From Furfurilactobacillus milii (lineage in GTDB: Bacteria > Bacillota > Bacilli > Lactobacillales > Lactobacillaceae), in assembly GCF_021654115.1 (NCBI RefSeq), contig NZ_JAIWJF010000010.1, positions 1 to 48,339 of the forward strand: a stretch of 48,339 bases of DNA, written 5' to 3'. The translations under genes were made by a program, and so were the position numbers. This document shows positions 30,434 through 39,397 of the stretch, piece by piece. Each line of letters begins with the position of its first letter. Positions within the stretch are counted from its first letter, which is position 1. The notes below the pieces were generated by a model, which did no database searches, was not told where the DNA came from, and worked only from the letters and a program-made list of their open reading frames with translations.

Positions 30434-33286
30434 ATGTTAAGCAATCAAGGAGTAAAAAAACATTTTAAAATGTATAAAAGTGGTCGCTTGTGGATGATTG
30501 CCGGTATTGCAACGGCCATGATGACATTGAGCTATAGTCCGCGTGTTTATGGTGACACGGTTAGTCCAACGTCTAATGAAGTATCAACTCCGAAAACAGG
30601 TGTTGATAATAATGCGAAGTCAGCAGAGCTAAAACCGGTTGGGAGTGACAGCGGAGTAGTGAACACAGCGTCAACTCAGAAAGATATTACAACGACTAGC
30701 GCGCAGACAAGTAGTGGATCTTTGGACCAAAGGTCAAATATTGCAAAAGATAGTGGGACAAGTCCATTGAGCGAATCTGCTAATGCTGTGTCCCAGGCGC
30801 CGGTTACATCAGCTGATTCTCTCGGAAGTGGCTCTACTGAGAAAGCGCCTAGTTCTGAAAAAACAGCTAGTTCTGCTGCAGACGTGAATGGATTGAGTGA
30901 ATCGAAACAAATTACTGGATCGTCAGAAGGCAGAATAAGCGCAGAGTCCGTTCAAGCGAGTCAAGTAAATTCTGGTGCGGTTAGCGCCACATCAGTTCGA
31001 AGTGCTAAACCAAGCGAAGTTAGGCAAAATATAGAAACAGCCAGTGTAAGTGGCAATTCAGCAATAAGTAAATCGGACACTAGTGCACGTGATTTATCTA
31101 CGGTGGGGAAGATAAACCGTACACAGAGTGCCATACGGCCAATGGCTCTAAACTTTTTGACGACTGACGACACTGAGCCTATTGATCAATGGATGCCGAA
31201 CAAAACGCTTCAAAAAATTGTTCTAGATGAACTACGCACTACCGGAAAAGAAGCTGGGAGTCAGAAAACATGGTCGAGCGTGAACGACATTACGCAATCA
31301 GATATGTTATTACTCCACTCATTGTGGACGCAAGGATATGAAACATATATTGATGGGAAAACTTCTTTCTCACTTGAAGGGCTTCAATATGCCACAAATT
31401 TGACGGATTTGAATTTTAATCGCACGATGGATTCAAACTCTGTAGATGGAAACCCGATAATTCAGACTCGCGGGGACATCACCGATTTATCTCCGTTGAA
31501 GAATTTAGTGAATTTAACGACGTTAGAGCTTAACGGAAATCGCGTGTCAGATATTACACCAATCGCAGGACTTAAGAAAATAACTAGACTGGTTTTCCCT
31601 AACAATAATGTGGCTGACCTGTCCTCGCTAAATGCTGCCCAATATACGAAAGGTCTTTATTATTCTGGGCAAATTATTGAACAACCTTTGGTGAGAATTC
31701 CTGATACCATGACGTATACAATGGTTAATCCGGTTAAGCCCGCACAGGGAATTACGTATCAGTATGCTGCCTATAAGGGAATTTATTTTGCACTTCAAAC
31801 AGCCATAGCGTCGCCCAATACGTATGATACTTATAGAGCATTTTTAAATGCCGGACCGTCGTCATTTGATGGTAAAAGCATTAAATATCAAAATATTCAC
31901 GTACAAGTGGTTCCTGATCAGACGCCAAAATATCCCACGGATCACTATCTGACAAATGATTTGAATGTGAATTTAGCACAGGATTTTGGCACCCCCTCAT
32001 ATATCATACAAGACAATCCCAAGACTTATTACATGATTTCTCAGTTTTTTGCTCCTGACGGCCTAGTAGCGGCTACTATCTTGACACCTTACGATGTTGC
32101 ACCGAATGCAAAGGACGTCACTGTAAAGTATGTTGATGAGACAGGCTCTAGTATTGCAGATGACAAGACATTATCAGGGTTAGTTGGTGACCCATACACA
32201 TCCGAGGCGTTATCGCCTGTTCCAGCGGATTACGAGTTAACAACGACTCCAAACAACTACAAGGGTACCTTTTCAGATAAGGCGCAAACTGTCACTTATG
32301 TGTATAAAAAGGTCAACTCAACAATTACCATTCATTACAAGGATGACAAAGGCAACACAATCAAGGATGATACCACTTCAACTGGTAAAATTGGGACTGC
32401 TTTCAATCTGACGCATCCAGACATTGACGGATACGATTATGTTTCGACTACCGGTACGCCATCTGGTAAATACACCAAAGATTCAGCAGAGGTTACTTTT
32501 GTCTATAAGGTGGCACAGTCGACCATCACAGTACACTATCAAGATGATAAGGGTAATACGATCAAGCCGGACACGACGTCGACAGGAGATATCGGTAGTA
32601 CGTTCAATCTGACGCATCCAGACATTGACGGGTATACTTATCAATCGGCAAAGGGAGTTACTTCTGGTAAATACGCCGGAACTAATGCAGAAGTAACCTT
32701 TGTGTATCATGTTAATGAAGTGGTTCCACCTACAACGCCAGAAACACCAGTTACGCCTGAACAGCCCGCCACACCTGGAACGTCAGCAAAGCCAGAAACA
32801 CCGACAATTGCACCAACTAACAACAGCAGTGATCCGGTCAATCTTGATGCAAGACAGGGAACGGTCACTGTGAAATATGTAACAGATAGTGGTCAACAAC
32901 TCGCTCCAACTGTAGTTATGACTGGCAAACAAGGAACATCATATATAACCGCTCCGGTTGCCGCTTTGTCGACAGTATATCAGTTGGAAAAAATACCAGA
33001 GAATGCGTCTGGCTTGTACGAATCAAACAATCAGGTCGTTATTTATGTTTATAAGATTGCTGCTCCGGTAGCAGATAATAGTACCAAGCCGCTAGCGGCA
33101 ATCAAGACTGACTCTGTTGAGACGGTTCATCACGAACGAGCAGGTGTCGTTCTTCCACCACGTACGTCAAATTATGATTTGCCAAAAACAAATCAAAAAC
33201 ATGCAGCAACTTCTGTAATTGGTTTCGCGTCATTAGGATTCTTGTTCGGTGGTTTGACATTTTCCAAACGAAGAAAACACGATTAA
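30434..33286 (+). CDS. LPXTG cell-wall protein with leucine-rich repeats and MucBP domains
   Basis: A 950-residue surface protein. A KxYKxGKxW-type signal peptide (KMYKSGRLW, 12-20) leads to a Ser/Thr/Ala-rich stretch (about 36-235), then a leucine-rich-repeat part (about 310-405, with LTDLNF, ITDLSPLKNLVNLTTLELNGN and ITPIAGLKKITRLVF). Four MucBP-like repeats follow at about 558-625, 627-698, 699-768 and 809-878, with a Pro/Thr spacer before the last. LPKTN (916-920), a hydrophobic stretch and a KRRKHD tail form the sortase anchor. It probably binds mucus or host matrix. Repeats 2 and 3 are nearly identical, a sign of recent duplication. Confidence 0.9.
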   Translation: MLSNQGVKKHFKMYKSGRLWMIAGIATAMMTLSYSPRVYGDTVSPTSNEVSTPKTGVDNNAKSAELKPVGSDSGVVNTASTQKDITTTSAQTSSGSLDQRSNIAKDSGTSPLSESANAVSQAPVTSADSLGSGSTEKAPSSEKTASSAADVNGLSESKQITGSSEGRISAESVQASQVNSGAVSATSVRSAKPSEVRQNIETASVSGNSAISKSDTSARDLSTVGKINRTQSAIRPMALNFLTTDDTEPIDQWMPNKTLQKIVLDELRTTGKEAGSQKTWSSVNDITQSDMLLLHSLWTQGYETYIDGKTSFSLEGLQYATNLTDLNFNRTMDSNSVDGNPIIQTRGDITDLSPLKNLVNLTTLELNGNRVSDITPIAGLKKITRLVFPNNNVADLSSLNAAQYTKGLYYSGQIIEQPLVRIPDTMTYTMVNPVKPAQGITYQYAAYKGIYFALQTAIASPNTYDTYRAFLNAGPSSFDGKSIKYQNIHVQVVPDQTPKYPTDHYLTNDLNVNLAQDFGTPSYIIQDNPKTYYMISQFFAPDGLVAATILTPYDVAPNAKDVTVKYVDETGSSIADDKTLSGLVGDPYTSEALSPVPADYELTTTPNNYKGTFSDKAQTVTYVYKKVNSTITIHYKDDKGNTIKDDTTSTGKIGTAFNLTHPDIDGYDYVSTTGTPSGKYTKDSAEVTFVYKVAQSTITVHYQDDKGNTIKPDTTSTGDIGSTFNLTHPDIDGYTYQSAKGVTSGKYAGTNAEVTFVYHVNEVVPPTTPETPVTPEQPATPGTSAKPETPTIAPTNNSSDPVNLDARQGTVTVKYVTDSGQQLAPTVVMTGKQGTSYITAPVAALSTVYQLEKIPENASGLYESNNQVVIYVYKIAAPVADNSTKPLAAIKTDSVETVHHERAGVVLPPRTSNYDLPKTNQKHAATSVIGFASLGFLFGGLTFSKRRKHD

Positions 33287-33354
33287 TTGGTGTTCTAATC
33301 TAAACTAATTTATTTAAAAAGTGACAAATAATGGGGCGTCAGAACCATTTACAA

Positions 33355-33420
33355 AAAGATCACAATTCAGTCACGCAACACATGTCATCTATGGTTGCAC
33401 GTCTGAAATTGTGATCTTTT
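33355..33420. terminator. Bidirectional terminator
   Basis: AAAAGATCACAATT pairs perfectly with AATTGTGATCTTTT across a long loop. It separates the convergent surface protein and YdcF-like genes. Confidence 0.82.
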
Positions 33421-34240
33421 ATTTTACAGATGATTTAAAAGCAGTATTAGCGCTTCTGATTGGAACTTGCAACATTTCGTGCAGAAAAGCGTCTGCCTTA
33501 ACAATAGCTGATGGTACATGGACATGCGCGATAAAACTTTGTCCGTTTGGTCCGTAACCATTGGCGTCATCATGAAGGCGGGCGACTTCACCTAACAGAA
33601 GAGTAATGAAGTCTGTCATCGTCCACATGCCTAAAGCAGTTGTCGCAAACGTCAGTTGATTATCTTTGACCACAATGTGCGGTGCGTAAGTTGCGTAATT
33701 AATCAGCGTAATCTGTGGGGCAAACTTTTTGAAACCGGCGGCTAAACGGCGTTGCATGGTGGCGTCTTGCATAATACCCAAGGTGTTAATTTTCAACTGC
33801 TGGTTTTTGAGGAGCGCTAATGTATTCGTGACATTGTTACCGCTATTGGTTGATTTAGTTTCGAGCAAATCAACGTGGTCGTCAAACTTTTCCAATAAGT
33901 ACCGTTGAAATAATGCGGACTCAGTTGCGTCTTCAGGCGCAACGATACCGTGCTGAGCCATTTGGGTTCGCAGGAGTGGTGTTGTATGGCCAGCGCCACC
34001 CACGAGTACGTAATGTTTCGCAACGTGATGTGAAATGGCAGCATGCATTACGTTTGCACCTTCGAGAATGCTGCCACCAAAGAGAGCCAGTGCATCGATT
34101 CTCTGGATGCGAAACTGTTGTTGTAATGCTGATGTTGTTAGTGTATCGACATCACGTTGACCTAAGAAAAGGCTAAGCTGATTTAGGCGATTAGCGACAG
34201 TATCAAGTCGTTTTTTTGACAATGTGGTCAGATCAATCAT
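33419..34240 (-). CDS. YdcF/DUF218 family protein
   Basis: A 273-residue protein. The DUF218 core is visible: LALFGGSIL, YVLVGGAGHTTPLLRTQM, then an acidic ESALFQRYLLEKF and a Ser/Asn-rich ETKSTNSGNNVTNTLALLK. E. coli YdcF binds S-adenosylmethionine, and SanA/ElyC relatives act in envelope integrity; here no membrane segment is present, so it is of the soluble YdcF type. AAGGGAG is 8 bases before the ATG. Function unknown. Confidence 0.8.
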   Translation of the reverse strand: MIDLTTLSKKRLDTVANRLNQLSLFLGQRDVDTLTTSALQQQFRIQRIDALALFGGSILEGANVMHAAISHHVAKHYVLVGGAGHTTPLLRTQMAQHGIVAPEDATESALFQRYLLEKFDDHVDLLETKSTNSGNNVTNTLALLKNQQLKINTLGIMQDATMQRRLAAGFKKFAPQITLINYATYAPHIVVKDNQLTFATTALGMWTMTDFITLLLGEVARLHDDANGYGPNGQSFIAHVHVPSAIVKADAFLHEMLQVPIRSANTAFKSSVK

Positions 34241-34380
34241 GGCGTCACTCCCTTATCAAATGTACTTATATTGTAATATGTGAAACGCGTTTCATGGCAA
34301 CGACGAATTAAGAATACGGATAAACAAATTTATCTTTGAGTGCTAGACTGCTTAATAATAACCCAAAGGAGATAATGCGA

Positions 34381-35400
34381 ATGTGCTCATCAATGTTGAT
34401 TAAATCAATGCAAGGTGGTTATTTCTGGGGTCGCACAATGGATTTTGCGGCCAGCATGTTTCATGACCAAGAAGCAGGCGGCCACATTCCGTCACAAATT
34501 ATCAGTATTCCAGCAAATATCACCGTCCCCGCCCAAAGTGGTGAGTGGGAAAGCCGTTACGCTACGGTGGGTGTTGGTACCGCCGGCAATACAATTTTGT
34601 ACGATGGCATCAATGAGTGTGGCTTGACCGGTGACTTACAGGTATTGATGGAATGTTCTTACGCAGACACTGATTCTCTAAAATCCCGCGGTTTGAAAGG
34701 GATTCTTGGTGAAGAAGTCGTTACGAATGTGCTAACGACTTGTAAAGACGTAAGTGATGTTCGCAAGTTTGCTAAAACACATGGTTTGATTAACAAGAAG
34801 TACGACGATGGCGGTGATGGGACGAGTATTCCTGCTCACTATGCGTTTGTTGACGATACGGGTGCTGGTGTAGTGCTTGAACCTACTGATCATGGTGCTT
34901 TCAAAGTTTATGATTACATTGGGGCAATGACGAATAGTCCAGAATATGATTACCACACGACAAACCTCAGAAATTATATTTCGTTGGATAATCTGAACCG
35001 TTCACACGCAACAAATGTAGGCGATACTGAAATTAAACCGATTGAGGCCGGCACTGGGTACGGCATGTTCGGTCTGCCTGGTGATTTCACCTCGCCATCG
35101 CGATTCGTGCGGGCAATGTTTGTAAAAAATAATATTGATGAATTTAACGATGATGAAGGCATTACCACTTTATATAATTGCTTTAAAACGGTAATGATTC
35201 CTAAGGGACTGAGCCGGACCCCTGAAGCAACGGCAGTTACTGATTACACGCAGTACTGGACGGGTTACGATCTGTCCAAACGGACTATGTATTTACAAGA
35301 TTCGACGTGCTTAACGATGACGGTTAAGAAGATTGATCCATCGCTTAGCAAGATCACCTTTCAAGATATCAACTTAGAGCCTGTCGTGCATGAGATTTAG
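34381..35400 (+). CDS. Choloylglycine hydrolase/penicillin V acylase family Ntn hydrolase
   Basis: A 339-residue relative of the gene at 6204. ATG 34381 yields MCSSM, so Cys2 becomes the N-terminal nucleophile; Arg18 and Asp21 (WGRTMDF), TNSPEYDYH and FVRAMF supply the remaining active-site positions. The upstream ATG (34375, MRM) is the weaker choice with respect to AAAGGAG. The stretch GLTGDLQVLMEC differs from both bile salt hydrolases (Asn) and penicillin V acylases (Tyr), so the substrate is open. The 187-base repeat starts 7 bases after the stop codon. Confidence 0.85.
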   Translation: MCSSMLIKSMQGGYFWGRTMDFAASMFHDQEAGGHIPSQIISIPANITVPAQSGEWESRYATVGVGTAGNTILYDGINECGLTGDLQVLMECSYADTDSLKSRGLKGILGEEVVTNVLTTCKDVSDVRKFAKTHGLINKKYDDGGDGTSIPAHYAFVDDTGAGVVLEPTDHGAFKVYDYIGAMTNSPEYDYHTTNLRNYISLDNLNRSHATNVGDTEIKPIEAGTGYGMFGLPGDFTSPSRFVRAMFVKNNIDEFNDDEGITTLYNCFKTVMIPKGLSRTPEATAVTDYTQYWTGYDLSKRTMYLQDSTCLTMTVKKIDPSLSKITFQDINLEPVVHEI

Positions 35401-35406
35401 ACGATA

Positions 35407-35593
35407 GTCGCTTACGGTTGTCAACATTGACACGCTCGCCGTGGGACCGGCTCAAGCCCGAAGTTCACGGTCTATCACCTCGCCGTAAAGCCTTGTGAAG
35501 ACCGCAAGTCTCTACGACCGTCCATGTTGTAAATTCGAGAGAATCATTCGAATTAACAACGCCTTCACGGATCGGTATCAATGTTGACGCCCT
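35407..35593. repeat. 187-base structured repeat, copy B
   Basis: Same length and orientation as 26470-26656. Several differences fall in ways that keep hairpins: a T-to-C change turns a G-T pair into G-C in the GGCT/AGCC helix, and a G-to-A change lies in the loop of AAGAC-CGCAA-GTCT. The copy touches the end of the hydrolase gene, so its transcript could carry the element as a 3' untranslated structure. Confidence 0.85.
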
Positions 35594-35723
35594 CCAACTG
35601 ATACTGTGGTAAGTTTCGAATCAGCATGAACTTGATCTCTGTGGAATGGAATTTCCGGCCAGTGGCAGGCCAGAAATTTTACTCGAATTTAAACCGACAC
35701 AGGATAAACAGTCGAACGATATT

Positions 35724-35788
35724 AAAAAGTAGACCACATCAATCATTCCTCCAAGTCAGAGAGTGTGACAATGTGATCTACTTTTTTA
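35724..35788. terminator. Bidirectional terminator
   Basis: AAAAAGTAGACCACAT pairs with ATGTGATCTACTTTTT with one mismatch. It serves the acetyltransferase gene on the minus strand. Another hairpin (AATTTC-GGCC/GGCC-GAAATT, about 35648-35681) lies just upstream. Confidence 0.75.
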
Positions 35789-36409
35789 TTGCATGTCGGG
35801 CAAGTGTTGACTGTTCACGCGGCGATCTTTGAAATAGTATTCGCGGTCGTGGTCGTTGATTTTCCGCATCACGCGACAGGGATTACCAACCGCGACAACA
35901 TTACTAGGAATATCTTTAGTAACGACACTGCCAGCTCCAATCACCGTATTATCACCAATGGTGACGCCCGGAACAACAACCGCGCCAGCGCCGAACCAGC
36001 AATTTTCACCGATATGGATCGGCATGTTGTATTGATACCCTTTTGCCCGCAAAGATGGCAATATCGGATGACCAGCACTAGCAATCGTGACATTTGGACC
36101 AAACAGTGTGTGACTGCCGACGTAAATGTGGGTGTCGTCCACTAAGGTTAAATTGAAGTTGGCGTAGACGCGATCGCCGAAGTGGACATGACGACCGCCA
36201 AAATTTGCGTGGAATGGTGGTTCAATGTAACAACCGTCGCCCACCTCAGCCAGCATCTGTTTGAGTAAGACATTACGTTTATCTTGTTCACTAGGGCGCG
36301 TCTGATTATAGTCATAAAGTAATTCCATGGCCTGTTGCTGCGTTGCCAAAATTTCTGGGTCATCAGGCAGATATAAGTCACCATTGTGCATTTCTTTAGG
36401 TTCAGTCAT
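35786..36409 (-). CDS. Sugar O-acetyltransferase (maltose/galactoside type)
   Basis: A 207-residue left-handed beta-helix enzyme. The N-terminal Mac domain (MHNGDLYLPDDPEILATQQQAMELLYDYNQTRPSE) is typical of maltose and galactoside O-acetyltransferases; the repeats run to NVVAVGNPCRVMRKI. The catalytic His is in IASAGHP. It transfers acetyl from acetyl-CoA to a sugar 6-hydroxyl, probably as detoxification. AAAGGA precedes the ATG by 9 bases. Monocistronic. Confidence 0.9.
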   Translation of the reverse strand: MTEPKEMHNGDLYLPDDPEILATQQQAMELLYDYNQTRPSEQDKRNVLLKQMLAEVGDGCYIEPPFHANFGGRHVHFGDRVYANFNLTLVDDTHIYVGSHTLFGPNVTIASAGHPILPSLRAKGYQYNMPIHIGENCWFGAGAVVVPGVTIGDNTVIGAGSVVTKDIPSNVVAVGNPCRVMRKINDHDREYYFKDRRVNSQHLPDMQ

Positions 36410-36567
36410 GATTAGGAATCCTTTCTGTTGTTTATTTATTCATAGTCTAACAGATTTCATTCGTCTCGATTTTCTTTCTCAATGTTGTCGCGAATATCAA
36501 AACAGGATACACTACGTTCATTCAGTTGGTTCGTTTGTTTAAACCATTCAACAAAACGGAGGTTAAT

Positions 36568-36915
36568 ATGGCAAATCAAATTTCAACAGAACATTTATCG
36601 ATCGCCCGTCAAAATTTTGCCGAGTGCCAGCCGATGTTTGTTGCGCTGGGGGATGAATCCCGTCAGCAAATCATCATGGCACTGATTGGCACAACTTGTG
36701 AGACAGGATTGAGGGTTGGTGAAATTACAAAGGCTGTGAACTTGTCACGTCCCGCTGTTTCACATCATCTCAAGATATTGCGGGATGCTGGACTGATTAA
36801 TCAACGTAAAGATGGCACGATGAACTTTTATTCAGTTGATATTCGCTCAAACTTTTCTAAATTAACGAATTTAATCAAGATCATTGAAAAATTACAGGAG
36901 GAAACACATGGCTAA
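36568..36915 (+). CDS. ArsR-family transcriptional regulator
   Basis: A 115-residue ArsR/SmtB winged-helix protein: LGDESRQQIIMALIGTTCETGLRVGEITKAVNLSRPAVSHHLKILRDAGLINQRKDGTMNFYSVD. It lacks the classical CxC metal motif of the DNA-binding helix, so a metal or arsenic ligand is not indicated; Cys residues near the N terminus (AECQ, TTCE) could sense thiol stress. ATG 36568 follows GGAGG. Its last codons overlap the start of the quinone reductase gene by 8 bases, so the two are tightly coupled. Confidence 0.88.
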   Translation: MANQISTEHLSIARQNFAECQPMFVALGDESRQQIIMALIGTTCETGLRVGEITKAVNLSRPAVSHHLKILRDAGLINQRKDGTMNFYSVDIRSNFSKLTNLIKIIEKLQEETHG

Positions 36916-37936
36916 GACGATGCAGGCAGTTTTGATTGCTAAAAAGGGAGCCGCACCAGAACTGACGGAGACGACAATACCAACGATTGGTGCTCATGAT
37001 TTATTGGTTAATGTTCGAGCTGCCAGTTATAACCCGGTAGATAACCGTGTTCGCAAGGGTAACGTCAATATTGTTATGAAGAAGAAGCCAAGCTTTCCGT
37101 TTGTGATGGGCTATGATTTCGCGGGCATTGTTGTGCAGGTTGGCAGTGACGTCAGGAAATTTAATGTGGGCGACAATGTATACGGTAGAACGCGAAATGA
37201 TCGTCCTGGCTCGTTCGCCAACTTTATGGCGGTTGACGAGGCGGACGTTGCAGTCAAACCGCAGTCACTATCAATGAGTGAAGCCGCTGCACTGCCGCTG
37301 GTTGGGTTGACTGCCTACGAGGCATTAAATGAGCGGATGAAGCTAACGGTAGGTCAAAAAATCTTGATTCTAGCAGGTGCTGGTGGTGTCGGCACGATTG
37401 CCATCCAAATGGCGAAACAGATGGGCGCTTATGTGGCGACTACTGCCAGTAAGAAGGGCTATGATCTGGTCAAACGGCTTGGTGCGGATGAAATTATTGA
37501 TTATCACACCACTGATTTTTCAGATGTGCTTCACGACTACGATGCCGTGTTGGACACGCAGGGTGGGGATGATTTGGTAAAAGCGTTTCAAATCGTCAAA
37601 CCCGGTGGGACGGTTGTTTCCTTGGCGGGCATGCCAGACGCTAAGTTTGCCAACGAACAACAATTGGGCTGGTTTAAAGCACGGCTATTTGGTCTTGCTG
37701 CACACAAGATTACCAAGTTAGCTGCACAAAGACGTGTGAACTATCATTTTCTTTTTATGGATGCCAGTGGCAATCAGGTTGCCAGTTTAACGAAACTTGT
37801 TGATACGGCCGCTCTTAAACCAATCATTGACCGTAAATTTAATTTCGACGACGCGATTGAGGCAATTAACTACGCCATGTCGGGACATGCTAAGGGCAAA
37901 GTAATCATGGAAATGCCGGCAGTATCGCTGAATTAG
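36908..37936 (+). CDS. NADP-dependent quinone oxidoreductase-like MDR enzyme (zinc-free)
   Basis: A 342-residue medium-chain reductase. It has YNPVDNRVRKG, GYDFAGIVVQVG, GDNVYGR, and the NADPH-binding AGAGGVGTIAIQMAKQMGAYVATTAS. The zinc ligands of alcohol dehydrogenases are absent, as in quinone oxidoreductases and enone reductases. It should reduce quinones or alpha,beta-unsaturated carbonyls. The ATG at 36908 has AGGAGG 6 bases upstream, inside the ArsR gene. Ends at a nested terminator hairpin. Confidence 0.88.
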   Translation: MAKTMQAVLIAKKGAAPELTETTIPTIGAHDLLVNVRAASYNPVDNRVRKGNVNIVMKKKPSFPFVMGYDFAGIVVQVGSDVRKFNVGDNVYGRTRNDRPGSFANFMAVDEADVAVKPQSLSMSEAAALPLVGLTAYEALNERMKLTVGQKILILAGAGGVGTIAIQMAKQMGAYVATTASKKGYDLVKRLGADEIIDYHTTDFSDVLHDYDAVLDTQGGDDLVKAFQIVKPGGTVVSLAGMPDAKFANEQQLGWFKARLFGLAAHKITKLAAQRRVNYHFLFMDASGNQVASLTKLVDTAALKPIIDRKFNFDDAIEAINYAMSGHAKGKVIMEMPAVSLN

Positions 37937-37949
37937 CTGTCTTGCCGAA

Positions 37950-38015
37950 TAAAAAGCCACAGCAACAAAGTTTGTCATCAGAGTTACTGACGCAGACTTT
38001 GTCACTGTGGTTTTT
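37950..38015. terminator. Bidirectional terminator
   Basis: AAAAAGCCACAG pairs with CTGTGGTTTTT, and an inner CAAAGT/ACTTTG helix extends it. It separates the convergent reductase and MerR genes. Confidence 0.8.
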
Positions 38016-38415
38016 AACGTGTAGAAACTGATTTTTTCGCTGATGTTAACATCGCACGTTCATGTTCGAAGCGGGCAACTTTATGATCGAGATACACTTG
38101 TTGTTCCTGAAGTTGAGTGATCTTATCATTTGTGTCGACCTTAAGTCGCTTGAGTAATGCAATGGCTTCATCATAGGCGTCAGTGGCTTGATTAGCGGAA
38201 TCCAACAGTGTGTGCAAATGCTTAATTTCTTCGATAGTCGCGCCTAACTGTCGCAGATGGACGATTTTATCAAGCTCGTCAACATCATGGTCTGAGTATT
38301 CGCGTTGGCCGTTTGCATTACGTTGAATGTTTTTGAGTAAGCCCTGTTTTTCATAAAAGCGAAGGGTATCGTACGTGATATTGAATCGGTCAGCTACGTC
38401 TCGAATTGATTGCAT
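38014..38415 (-). CDS. MerR-family transcriptional regulator
   Basis: A 133-residue MerR protein: MQSIRDVADRFNITYDTLRFYEKQGLL, then NANGQREYSDHDVDELDKIVHLRQLGATIEEIKHL and a coiled-coil dimerisation helix. No conserved effector cysteines are seen, so it belongs with the NmlR/AdhR/CueR-like group lacking a metal loop, or responds to aldehydes or electrophiles by another route. It is divergent from an SDR gene, with a 19-base-spacer promoter between, the usual MerR control. Confidence 0.9.
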   Translation of the reverse strand: MQSIRDVADRFNITYDTLRFYEKQGLLKNIQRNANGQREYSDHDVDELDKIVHLRQLGATIEEIKHLHTLLDSANQATDAYDEAIALLKRLKVDTNDKITQLQEQQVYLDHKVARFEHERAMLTSAKKSVSTR

Positions 38416-38446
38416 AAAATTTCTCCTAAAAAGTTTGCTAAATGCC

Positions 38447-38477
38447 TTGCGCTAGTCTAACACCAGCGGAGTAGGAT
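38447..38477 (+). promoter_or_regulatory. MerR-controlled promoter with 19-base spacer
   Basis: TTGCGC (38447-38452) and TAGGAT (38472-38477) are 19 bases apart. The spacer region holds the dyad CGCTAGTCTAACACCAGCG (38450-38468). A lengthened spacer with a central dyad is the hallmark of promoters twisted into shape by MerR activators. Confidence 0.75.
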
Positions 38478-38548
38478 AACAATTGTTCAGTTATGAAACG
38501 AACTGATAAGAAAATAATTGCTGTTTATAAATTCTGGAGGACTTTAAA

Positions 38549-39313
38549 ATGACACAGACAAATAACGAGATATTAACTTTGGTAACTGGTGGTAACCGCG
38601 GCATGGGGCTCGAAATCGTTCGTGAATTAGCCGCAAAAGGTCAGCACGTTATCTTAGGTTCACGTAATTTAGTCAAAGGTCAGCAGGCAGCTGACCAACT
38701 GGCAACGGAAGGATATTCTGTGGACGTTGTTGAACTGGACGTGACAAAGCCGGATTCGGTTACTCAGGCTGCCAAGCAGTTGACCGATAAGTTTGGCTAT
38801 TTATCGGAACTTATCAACAATGCTGGTGCCGTATTTGACTTTGGACAAAAACCATCCGATGTTTCAACAGAGTTGTTGAAAAAAGACTTTGATATCAATT
38901 ATTTTGGAATGATTGATGTGACTCAGAAAATGTTGCCATTGTTAAAACAGGCACAACAAGCAAAAATCATCAACGTTTCCAGTATGATGGGGTCTAAGAG
39001 TGAAGCACTAAATCCTGCTTCTGGCGTGTACAAGGCAGTTGCCGTTGGTTATCAATCTGCCAAGGCGGCAGCGAACATGTTCACGGTTCAATTGGCAAAA
39101 GAAATGCAACGCGACCAATTGAACATTACAGTAAACGCTATTGATCCAGGAATGGTTGCCACTGAGTTTGGCGGCGCAAGGCCAGAACAGGCCAAGGCTA
39201 TGGGCGCCCAACCGATTACCCATGGTGTAGCCCGTACAATTGAACTAGCAACTGATTGGAACAATAAAGACAATGCAACATTCTCTAACACTGAGGGACC
39301 AGTTGCTTGGTAA
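38549..39313 (+). CDS. Short-chain dehydrogenase/reductase (carbonyl reductase-like)
   Basis: A 254-residue SDR: TGGNRGMG (13-20), GSRN after the second strand (NADP preference), NNAG (90-93), Ser144/145 (NVSSMMGS), Tyr168-x3-Lys172 (YQSAKAA). It resembles plant and human carbonyl reductases in the TGGNRG and NYFG stretches. It should reduce aldehydes, ketones or quinones. GGAGG is 8 bases before the ATG. Control by the divergent MerR protein is likely. Confidence 0.9.
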   Translation: MTQTNNEILTLVTGGNRGMGLEIVRELAAKGQHVILGSRNLVKGQQAADQLATEGYSVDVVELDVTKPDSVTQAAKQLTDKFGYLSELINNAGAVFDFGQKPSDVSTELLKKDFDINYFGMIDVTQKMLPLLKQAQQAKIINVSSMMGSKSEALNPASGVYKAVAVGYQSAKAAANMFTVQLAKEMQRDQLNITVNAIDPGMVATEFGGARPEQAKAMGAQPITHGVARTIELATDWNNKDNATFSNTEGPVAW

Positions 39314-39324
39314 GCCATAATTAA

Positions 39325-39372
39325 AAACACTCCACCATCGCATTCATTAGAATGTAGTGGTGGAGTGTTTAT
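39325..39372. terminator. Bidirectional terminator
   Basis: AAACACTCCACCA pairs with TGGTGGAGTGTTT, with flanking A and T residues. Confidence 0.8.
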
Positions 39373-39397
39373 GTTTAAGACAGAAATTACAATCATT

